This document shows positions 53,753 to 60,796 of a DNA stretch of 64,000 bases, piece after piece. The notes under the pieces were generated by a model, which saw nothing but the letters and a program-made list of their open reading frames with translations, was not told the origin of the DNA and made no database searches. The number at the start of each line of letters is the position of its first letter. The stretch's first letter is position 1. A program made the translations under genes and the position numbers. Origin of the DNA: CAZOVB01 sp964583095 (GTDB lineage Bacteria > Planctomycetota > Phycisphaerae > SM23-33); contig CAZOVB010000009.1 of the NCBI GenBank assembly GCA_964583095.1, forward strand, positions 1 to 64,000. The letters are read 5' to 3'.

Positions 53753-55606
53753 ATGATGAAAAGGTACCTGCCCCTGATGATCTGCGGTCTGGCCGCAGTG
53801 GTGTTCAGCCTGGCCATGAGTGACGGCGACGCGGCCGGCAGCTCCGCCAACGATCCGCTTTCCCCCCTTGCGATCGTCGCCTCGCCGGACGGCGGAACCC
53901 TTTACGTCGCCGAGGCCACCGGCAAGCGAGTCGCAGTTGTCAAGGCCGACTCCGGCGACATCGTCAAGACCTACCCGGTCCAGAAGCAACTCTCGGGCCT
54001 GGCGGTATCGAAAGACGGGAAGCTCCTGGCCGCGACGGCAGAATCCCCCCAGGGCGAGATTTTCCTGATCGACACCGGCTCGGACCAGACCCGAACCATT
54101 CAGGTCGGACATACCCCCACCGCTCCGATTTTCTCTCCCGATGCCAAGACTCTCTACGTATGCAACCGTTTCGATAACGAAATTGCCTTCGTCAACGTCG
54201 CCGACGGCAAGACGGTCAAGACCGTTGCGGTCCCTCGCGAACCGGTGGCCATGGATATCACCCCCGACGGCAAGAAGCTCGTTGTGGCGAACCTGCTGCC
54301 TTCCGGAGCGGCCGATGAGGCCTACGTAGCCGCCACAGCCAGTATCATCGACACTGCCTCGGGCAAGGTTACGCCCGTGCAGCTTCCCAACGGATCGATG
54401 TCGCTTCGCGGCGTCGCGATTTCTCCCGACGGCAAGAACGCCTACGTAACGCACATTCTCGGGCGCTACCAGTTGCCCACCACGCAGTTGGACCGCGGCT
54501 GGATGAACACCAACGCCCTGACGATCATCGACCTGACCAGGGACGAAATCGTCAACACGGTCCTGCTGGACGATATCGACCGCGGGGCTGCCAACCCCTG
54601 GGGCGTTGCGGTTACCGGCGACGGCAAGAACATCGGCGTTGCCTGTGCGGGGACCCACGAGGTGATTCTGCTGGATCGCGAAGTTCTGCACAAGAAGCTC
54701 GCCGAAGCCGCCGAAGGCAAGCAGGTGACCCAGGCGACCAAGTCGGCCGACGATGTCCCCAACGACCTGGCCTTCTGCGTGGACTTCAAGCGGCGCATCA
54801 AGCTCAGCGGCAACGGCCCGCGGGGGCTGACCGCCGCCAACGGCAAGTTCTACGCCTGCGAGTACTTCACCGACACCGTCTCGGTGGTCGATCCGGCCAA
54901 GGAGCCGGCAGCCATCGCCCAATTGGCCATGGGCCCCGCCCCCACCGAAACCCAGGCCCGCGTGGGCGAGCGACTCTTCAACGACGCGATCATGTGCTTC
55001 CAGCACTGGCAAAGCTGTACCACCTGTCACCCGGATGTCCGGACCGACGGGCTCAACTGGGACCTGCTCAATGACGGTATCGGCAACCCCAAGCAGACCA
55101 AGAGCCTGGTTCTGAGCCACAAAACTCCCCCGGTGATGATCACCGGCGTTCGCGCCGATGCCGAGACGGCCGTCAGAGCCGGCATGACCTTTATCCAGTT
55201 CGTGGTTCGGCCCGAAGCCGACGCTGTAGCCATTGACACCTATCTCAAGAGCCTCCAGCCCGTGCCCAGCCCCTACCTTGTCGACGGGGAGCTTTCCGAA
55301 GCGGCCAAGCGCGGCGAGAAGATCTTCGCCCAGGCCGGCTGTGCTGCCTGCCACCCGGCTCCGCTGTACACCGACCTGAACAAACATGACGTAGGTACCG
55401 GCATCGGCCGAGAGAAGGGCATGGCGTTTGACACCCCCACGCTGCTGGAAGTCTGGCGAACGGCCCCGTATCTCTACGATGGCCGAAGCCCCACGATGCT
55501 CCAGGCCCTGACCAAGGACAACCCCCAGTTGAAGCTCCACGGGGACGTTTCCGGTCTGACCAAACAACAGATCGACGATCTCGTCGAATACGTGTTGAGC
55601 CTGTAG
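53753..55606 (+). CDS. Secreted YVTN beta-propeller dihaem cytochrome c
   Basis: A 617-residue exported protein: a signal peptide (M-I-C-G-L-A-A-V-V-F-S-L-A), then a YVTN-type seven-bladed propeller (A-S-P-D-G-G-T-L-Y-V-A, F-S-P-D-A-K-T-L-Y-V, I-S-P-D-G-K-N-A-Y-V) to about residue 390, then a cytochrome part with two haem sites, Cys422 (C-T-T-C-H) and Cys530 (C-A-A-C-H). The C-terminal part resembles the cytochrome c peroxidase/MauG group. ATG 53753 is followed at once by a second ATG. It should act in the periplasm as an oxidoreductase or electron carrier; substrate unknown. A RidA-like gene follows after 19 bases, so the two form an operon. Confidence 0.85.
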   Translation: MMKRYLPLMICGLAAVVFSLAMSDGDAAGSSANDPLSPLAIVASPDGGTLYVAEATGKRVAVVKADSGDIVKTYPVQKQLSGLAVSKDGKLLAATAESPQGEIFLIDTGSDQTRTIQVGHTPTAPIFSPDAKTLYVCNRFDNEIAFVNVADGKTVKTVAVPREPVAMDITPDGKKLVVANLLPSGAADEAYVAATASIIDTASGKVTPVQLPNGSMSLRGVAISPDGKNAYVTHILGRYQLPTTQLDRGWMNTNALTIIDLTRDEIVNTVLLDDIDRGAANPWGVAVTGDGKNIGVACAGTHEVILLDREVLHKKLAEAAEGKQVTQATKSADDVPNDLAFCVDFKRRIKLSGNGPRGLTAANGKFYACEYFTDTVSVVDPAKEPAAIAQLAMGPAPTETQARVGERLFNDAIMCFQHWQSCTTCHPDVRTDGLNWDLLNDGIGNPKQTKSLVLSHKTPPVMITGVRADAETAVRAGMTFIQFVVRPEADAVAIDTYLKSLQPVPSPYLVDGELSEAAKRGEKIFAQAGCAACHPAPLYTDLNKHDVGTGIGREKGMAFDTPTLLEVWRTAPYLYDGRSPTMLQALTKDNPQLKLHGDVSGLTKQQIDDLVEYVLSL

Positions 55607-55625
55607 TTCCTTAAGGACGTATCGA

Positions 55626-56738
55626 ATGAAGACCGGAGAGCAAGTCAGTACCGGGCAGGCCGTGGTGCGAACCACGCCTTGCGGCGACGAGAAGTTCATC
55701 ACCATCCTTCCGGGCCCCAAGCAGCCCGACCTGACTGAGGCGATCCCTCCCCTGTTGGACCAGATCAACAAGCAAGGTCTGCGGGTCGTAGCGCAACAGA
55801 ACTTCGTGGGTCTGCAATTCGATCTTCAGACCCACGCGGAGAGGATCGAGCGCATGGGACAGGCCAATTGGCCCGTGACATATGTCCAGGCCGAGGCCCC
55901 CGCCAGACCGGTCGTCCAGGCGGTGCAGTTGCACTGCATACCCGACAGGCAGGTCGAGACGATCCAGGGCCCCGGCGGGCAGACCATCGGGTGCATCTGG
56001 CAGGACCGGGACAACCGGTACTGCAAGCTCGGAGGCCGGCTGATCGACCCTGCCGGAATGGACAGGCGTCAGCAGTCGGATGCAAAATTCCTGGCCGCGG
56101 AATCGGCCCTGGCTCAGGCCGGGATGGACTTCAACGACGTGGTCCGGACCTGGTTCTTTAATGACCGCATTCTCGACTGGTATGGAGACTTCAACAAGTC
56201 TCGTACGCAATACTTCGAGTCGCGAGATGTCTTTGAGGGCATCGTCCCGGCCAGTACGGGCATTGGCGCGTTCAATGCCTGCAACGACGCCCTTTCGCTT
56301 CAGTTGATCGCCGCCAAGGGCCTTGAAGGCCGGAAAAACTACCAGGCGGTGGATTCTCCACTGCAGAAGTCGGCCATGGACTACGGCAGCAGCTTTTCCC
56401 GTGCGGCCGAGCTGGCCGGGACCGGCTTTCGCAGGCTCTATGTCTCCGGAACCGCCAGTATCGACCGCGGCGGCAAGACCCTGCACCTGGAGGACCTGGA
56501 GAAGCAGATCAACCTGACCTTGGACATTGTCGCTGCCATCGTTGAATCCCGCCGGATGACCTGGGACCACACCTCCCGGGGGATTGCCTACGTCGCCAAA
56601 CAGGAAGACGTGGACCAGACGCAACGGATCATGCAGCAGCGAGGACTATCCGATCTGCCCATCGTCGTGCTGGTTGCCACCGTCTGCCGTCATGACCTGC
56701 TTTACGAACTGGAATTGGACACGGTGATTTCCGACTGA
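55626..56738 (+). CDS. RidA/YjgF-like (chorismatase-like) protein
   Basis: A 370-residue cytosolic protein whose two halves resemble the YjgF/RidA fold, as in FkbO/Hyg5-type chorismatases. Seen: A-A-E-S-A-L-A-Q-A-G-M-D-F-N-D-V-V-R-T-W-F-F, a RidA-like segment with the conserved Arg, and F-R-R-L-Y-V-S-G-T-A-S-I-D-R-G-G, the typical end strand. AAGGA lies eight bases before the ATG. The role is not established: hydrolysis of a reactive imine or chorismate-like substrate is possible. The tight link to the haem propeller gene suggests detoxification or maturation of a product of that enzyme. A terminator follows. Confidence 0.65.
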   Translation: MKTGEQVSTGQAVVRTTPCGDEKFITILPGPKQPDLTEAIPPLLDQINKQGLRVVAQQNFVGLQFDLQTHAERIERMGQANWPVTYVQAEAPARPVVQAVQLHCIPDRQVETIQGPGGQTIGCIWQDRDNRYCKLGGRLIDPAGMDRRQQSDAKFLAAESALAQAGMDFNDVVRTWFFNDRILDWYGDFNKSRTQYFESRDVFEGIVPASTGIGAFNACNDALSLQLIAAKGLEGRKNYQAVDSPLQKSAMDYGSSFSRAAELAGTGFRRLYVSGTASIDRGGKTLHLEDLEKQINLTLDIVAAIVESRRMTWDHTSRGIAYVAKQEDVDQTQRIMQQRGLSDLPIVVLVATVCRHDLLYELELDTVISD

Positions 56739-56770
56739 AAGCGGAGAACCCCCTGCAAGTAATACACTTT

Positions 56771-56813
56771 CCGGGCCGTCGGCACGATTCGCGCGTCGAC
56801 GGCCCGGGTTTTT
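56771..56813 (+). terminator. Intrinsic terminator
   Basis: An 11-base-pair GC-rich stem (56771-56781 with 56797-56807), a 15-base loop and a T run, 32 bases after the RidA-like gene. Confidence 0.85.
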
Positions 56814-56825
56814 GTATCTCCTGTA

Positions 56826-56847
56826 TGAAGATTCTGTGAAGATTTTG
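56826..56847 (+). promoter_or_regulatory. Tandem 11-base repeats, Pho-box-like
   Basis: Two adjoining 11-base units, TGAAGATTCTG and TGAAGATTTTG, differing at one base. They sit 99 bases before the phosphate-transporter start. The 11-base period is that of PhoB binding sites, though the sequence differs from the E. coli consensus. Candidate binding site for a PhoB-type regulator. Confidence 0.45.
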
Positions 56848-56945
56848 CTTGGTTTCATGAGCATTCTCTTGCCTCTCTGCCCCCGGTGCTCTAGTCTCTG
56901 CGTTCCTTGCTTCCTGAGCGTACCCCAAAAGCTACGGGCCGGAGA

Positions 56946-58154
56946 ATGAGCCGAAACGACGACTCCTCTTTACTGCAAGCACCCTCCTTCCAGCCGAGCA
57001 CTGGGCCGGGGCAAATGCCGGCCTGGCTCCGCGCGGTCCTGGCCGCGTTGGCCCTGTTTCTGTTCATCTCTTCGGTGAACATGATCGGGGCGGGCCTGAA
57101 GGTCATTGCCAAAGATCCCCAAGGCAAGGAAGCCATCCAATGGGCCTTCCAGCAGGTCAAGGACCCGCTTACGGGGCTGTTCATCGGCGTGCTCGTGACC
57201 AGCCTCGTTCAGTCCAGCAGCTTCACCACGTCGATGACGGTCGGCCTGGTGGCCGAGAGAACCATGGGACTCGAAGCGGCCATTCCTGTCGTCATGGGGG
57301 CCAATATCGGCACGAGCGTGACGAACCTGCTGGTATCGCTGGCCCACGTGCGGAGGCGACTGGAATTTCGCAGGAGCCTGGCCGGGGCCATTGTCCATGA
57401 TTTCTTCAACGTCCTCTCGGTGATTCTGCTTCTGCCCCTGGAGGCTGCTTTCGGGATCATCTCCAAGCCCGTTTCGATGATCAGTGAGCAACTTGCCAAG
57501 ACGAGGATGTTTTCGAGCAACCCGATGGAGGACTACGGGCTGATCAAGTCGGTCCTGTCTCAGGTGGGAATCTTCTTCAAATGGCTTCTGGGCTCGGTGA
57601 TGGGCCTTCCGGCGGTGTTGACCGGCTCGATTGTGGCCGGCCTGGCCCTTCTGCTGCTCTTCTTCGCGCTCTGGGGGATGGTCAAGATGCTCCGTGGGCT
57701 GCTCCAGGACCGCCTTTCGGGTGCGCTTAGCAAAACGCTGTTCCGCAACGCGCCGCTGGCGTTCGTGGTGGGGATCCTCATGACAGCCTCGGTCCAGAGT
57801 TCGTCGGTGACGACTTCACTGGTCGTCCCGCTGGTGGGAGCGGGAATCCTGAAACTTCGGCAGATCTACCCTTACACGCTCGGGGCCAATATCGGCACGA
57901 CGGTAACAGCCCTTCTGGCCGCTTTGGGAACCGGGGGCTCCAGCGGCGTTGCCTGTGCGCTGGGGCATCTGCTTTTCAACTTGATGGGCACGGCGGTTTT
58001 CTGGCCTCTGCAGTTCATTCCGATCTCCCTGGCCAAAGGCTTTGCCAAGCTGGCCGCCCGCAGGAGGATTCTTTCGGCCCTGTATGTCATCTTTGTGTTC
58101 TTCGTGTTGCCCATTGCCTACATCCTAATCAGCTATCAATTCCGCACGCATTAA
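56946..58154 (+). CDS. Na+/phosphate cotransporter family protein
   Basis: A 402-residue inner-membrane protein of the NptA/PNaS family. It shows the inverted repeat of this family with the two Q-S-S-S motifs (V-Q-S-S-S-F-T-T-S near 90 and V-Q-S-S-S-V-T-T-S near 285), each followed by G-A-N-I-G-T-(S/T)-V-T, which bind phosphate and sodium. About eight to ten helices. ATG 56946 has GGAG very close (one or two bases), so an upstream TTG (56907) or a downstream ATG cannot be excluded. It starts an operon with phoU (15-base gap) and a histidine kinase. It imports, or possibly exports, phosphate with Na+. Confidence 0.9.
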   Translation: MSRNDDSSLLQAPSFQPSTGPGQMPAWLRAVLAALALFLFISSVNMIGAGLKVIAKDPQGKEAIQWAFQQVKDPLTGLFIGVLVTSLVQSSSFTTSMTVGLVAERTMGLEAAIPVVMGANIGTSVTNLLVSLAHVRRRLEFRRSLAGAIVHDFFNVLSVILLLPLEAAFGIISKPVSMISEQLAKTRMFSSNPMEDYGLIKSVLSQVGIFFKWLLGSVMGLPAVLTGSIVAGLALLLLFFALWGMVKMLRGLLQDRLSGALSKTLFRNAPLAFVVGILMTASVQSSSVTTSLVVPLVGAGILKLRQIYPYTLGANIGTTVTALLAALGTGGSSGVACALGHLLFNLMGTAVFWPLQFIPISLAKGFAKLAARRRILSALYVIFVFFVLPIAYILISYQFRTH

Positions 58155-58169
58155 GTCGGGAGAAGTCCA

Positions 58170-58832
58170 ATGCTCAAAGAAATCTTGAGAGCTTTCGCGA
58201 AGAAAGACGTTGTTACTGAACTGACCCGGCAGCTGGCCAACATGCTTTCGGCCGCCCATTGGATGTTCGACCAGGCCTGCGGCTGCCTGATGGGCCGCGA
58301 ACGGGTGGAGAACATCGCCGACGCTCTCTACGGACGCGATCGGGAAATCAACAAGATCGAGCGTGAAATCCGAGAGAGGATCATGACGCACCTGAGCGTC
58401 GGAAACGAATCGGATCTGGCCCCCTGCCTGGCCCTGATGAGCCTGGTCAAGGACGCCGAGCGCATCGGAGATTATTGCAAGAACATCTTCGAGGTCAGCA
58501 AATTCTCGCACTCGGAGTTCATCCACAAGGAGTTTGCCGAACCTCTGGACGAGATCCGAAGTGATATTTCCAGCTTGTTCGATCCGGTCGCCCAGGCCCT
58601 GGCCAACCAGGATGTCGCCCAGGCCAAGCAGGTCCGCCAGAAAGCTCATGACATCAGTTCGCGCTGCGACATGATCGTCCAACAACTGCTTCAGGTCCAG
58701 GGAACCTTCGCCCCGGCTGAGGCGGTGGCCTATGTGCTCCTGGCCCGTCATTACAAGCGCGTCGAGGCCCACCTTTGGAACCTGGCCACGGGCGTCATCT
58801 CGCCGATTCCGATGCTGGATTTCCAAAAATAG
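58170..58832 (+). CDS. phoU: PhoU domain protein
   Basis: A 220-residue all-helical PhoU-type protein with two three-helix repeats. Seen: A-L-Y-G-R-D-R-E-I-N-K-I-E-R-E-I-R-E-R-I and L-M-S-L-V-K-D-A-E-R-I-G-D-Y-C-K-N-I in repeat 1, the latter being the metal-binding (E-R-I-G-D) motif, and a shorter second half with R-H-Y-K-R-V-E-A-H-L-W-N. GGGAGAA precedes the ATG. PhoU proteins damp phosphate uptake and link it to the PhoR kinase, and this one lies between the transporter and the kinase genes. It fits the class that accompanies Na/Pi cotransporters rather than the Pst ABC system. Confidence 0.88.
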   Translation: MLKEILRAFAKKDVVTELTRQLANMLSAAHWMFDQACGCLMGRERVENIADALYGRDREINKIEREIRERIMTHLSVGNESDLAPCLALMSLVKDAERIGDYCKNIFEVSKFSHSEFIHKEFAEPLDEIRSDISSLFDPVAQALANQDVAQAKQVRQKAHDISSRCDMIVQQLLQVQGTFAPAEAVAYVLLARHYKRVEAHLWNLATGVISPIPMLDFQK

Positions 58833-58936
58833 TGCGGATCAGCCCACCCGCAGCTTGCCTTTGCTTGCAACCGACAGGCCGGGACGTCATCATGTCATGA
58901 CGGAATCGGAGTGTTGGCAAAAGGGCAAGCGAATCC

Positions 58937-60796
58937 ATGCGGCGGTACAATTTTTTCCTGAAGCTGTTCCTGGGCAATGTGCTCCTGATAGCCCTGGTTC
59001 TTTCGGCCGGGGGGGCACTGGCCTATCGCTTCGCAGGCAGGCGCTTCGACGAGCAGAGCCGCGACAAACAACACCGCGTTACCGCGCTGTTCAAGGGGCA
59101 TCTGGAGGCGCTCTGGCCTGGTCTTGCCGACAAGGACCTTCCCGCGCTTCGCAGCCGCATCGATGAGCTTCTCAAACAGGAGCTTTCCCCCGAAGCCGGC
59201 AACACCCGATTGACGGTCATTGACCTGAAGGGCCATGTCCTGGGAGAGACAAGCGAGGTACCGGCCGAGCAGATGGAAAATCACCTGACCTCGGATCGCC
59301 GGGAGATTCAGATGGCTCTGACCAGCGGCCAGGGGTGGGATGTAAGGCCCAGCGAAACCCTGGAGCGTCCCTTTCGATACCATGCCCTCAAGGTCGATCT
59401 CGGGGGAAAGCCGGTGGCCCTGGTTCGCTCGGCCATGCCGGTGCAGCATCTGGCCCAGAATCGGGATCTGCTGGCTAAATGGATACTGATCTTCGTCGGG
59501 ATCCTGGCGATAAGCGGGCTGCTGCTGGGGCTCCTGATCAGTTGGATCTGGTATGCACCGCTGCGACGTCTCACGCTGGCGGCTCGTTCCATGGCCTCGG
59601 GATCCCTGCGGACCCGGGCCCACATTCGGGGCTCGGACGAACTGGGCGAGCTTGCCAAGGCCCTGGACGAGATGCGTGAGAACCTGGCCCGGCAGATCGA
59701 CCTGATCGCCACGCAGCGGGCCAATCTCCAGACCATCGTCTCCACGCTGCGCGAAGGGATCATCGCCACCGACCCCCGCGACAGGGTGGTACTGATAAAC
59801 AGCGCCGCCTACGAGATGCTCAACGTCGAAAGCAACACCGGGCGCAGTCACGGCGACCTGCCCGGCCAGCACGTCCAGTCCATCGTGCGCGTTGCGGGGA
59901 TCATGGATCTCTATCGCAAGGTCTGCCAGGAAGGCCAGACCGCGACTCGACAGATCGAAACCGACGTCCTGGGCCATCTGCGTACGCTGCAGGTCACGGT
60001 AACCCAGGTCGCTCCGGGCCCGGCGGAGGGACTCAACGCCCTCATTGTGGTACATGACGTCTCGGACATTGCCCGGGCGGCAGCTATGAAGAGCGAATTC
60101 GTCGCAAATGCCTCGCACGAGTTGCGAACTCCGTTGGCGACGATTCGGGCGGCTGTAGAGTCGCTGGCGTCGATCGAACCGGATGATACCGAGATGTTCG
60201 GCAAGTTGATGGACATCCTGACCCGTCACGTCCAACGACTGGAGAACATGACGCTGGACCTGTTGAACCTGCACGTCGTAGCGACCGAAAACGTTCAGCT
60301 TCATCCGGAACAGCTCAAGGCCAACTCGGTCGCCAACTGGGTCCGAAGCAACTACGCTTCCACCGCCTCGGGAAAGGGTATCGAACTGGGCTTTGAGATG
60401 CCCGATCCGGAGCTGCAATTCCAGGCCGATCGGAAGCTGTTGGAGATGATCCTCCAGAACCTCATGGATAACGCCATGAAGTTCACCAGCCAAGGCGAGG
60501 TCGTGCTGGGCGTTTGGCAGAAACACAATCGCGTCTTGATCAGCGTGCGCGATACGGGTCCGGGCATTCGGCCCGAGGAGCAGTCGAGGGTCTTCGAACG
60601 CTTCTACCAGGCCGACCAGGCCCGTTCAGGAGATACCCGAATCCGCGGGACAGGCCTGGGCCTGGCCATCGTCAAGCACGCAGCAGAAAGGCTTCAGGCG
60701 GTTATCAAGCTGGAATCCCGACTCGGGCTGGGAACGACCATCAGCCTCTCCTTGCCGGTAGATCCGCAGGAAGACGCACCGTCGGAAGGTTTGTAA
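58937..60796 (+). CDS. PhoR-like sensor histidine kinase
   Basis: A 619-residue membrane sensor kinase. Layout: TM1 (about 8-30), periplasmic domain to ~180, TM2 (about 182-205, I-L-I-F-V-G-I-L-A-I), HAMP (~206-260), PAS (~265-375), HisKA with the phospho-acceptor His394 in A-S-H-E-L-R-T-P, and a HATPase with N-box N-L-M-D-N-A-M-K-F, G1 D-T-G-P-G-I, F-box E-R-F-Y-Q and G2 G-T-G-L-G-L-A-I-V-K-H. Its place behind the Na/Pi transporter and phoU suggests phosphate sensing. No response regulator is in this part of the window. Its stop adjoins the stop of the convergent gene with no gap. Confidence 0.9.
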   Translation: MRRYNFFLKLFLGNVLLIALVLSAGGALAYRFAGRRFDEQSRDKQHRVTALFKGHLEALWPGLADKDLPALRSRIDELLKQELSPEAGNTRLTVIDLKGHVLGETSEVPAEQMENHLTSDRREIQMALTSGQGWDVRPSETLERPFRYHALKVDLGGKPVALVRSAMPVQHLAQNRDLLAKWILIFVGILAISGLLLGLLISWIWYAPLRRLTLAARSMASGSLRTRAHIRGSDELGELAKALDEMRENLARQIDLIATQRANLQTIVSTLREGIIATDPRDRVVLINSAAYEMLNVESNTGRSHGDLPGQHVQSIVRVAGIMDLYRKVCQEGQTATRQIETDVLGHLRTLQVTVTQVAPGPAEGLNALIVVHDVSDIARAAAMKSEFVANASHELRTPLATIRAAVESLASIEPDDTEMFGKLMDILTRHVQRLENMTLDLLNLHVVATENVQLHPEQLKANSVANWVRSNYASTASGKGIELGFEMPDPELQFQADRKLLEMILQNLMDNAMKFTSQGEVVLGVWQKHNRVLISVRDTGPGIRPEEQSRVFERFYQADQARSGDTRIRGTGLGLAIVKHAAERLQAVIKLESRLGLGTTISLSLPVDPQEDAPSEGL

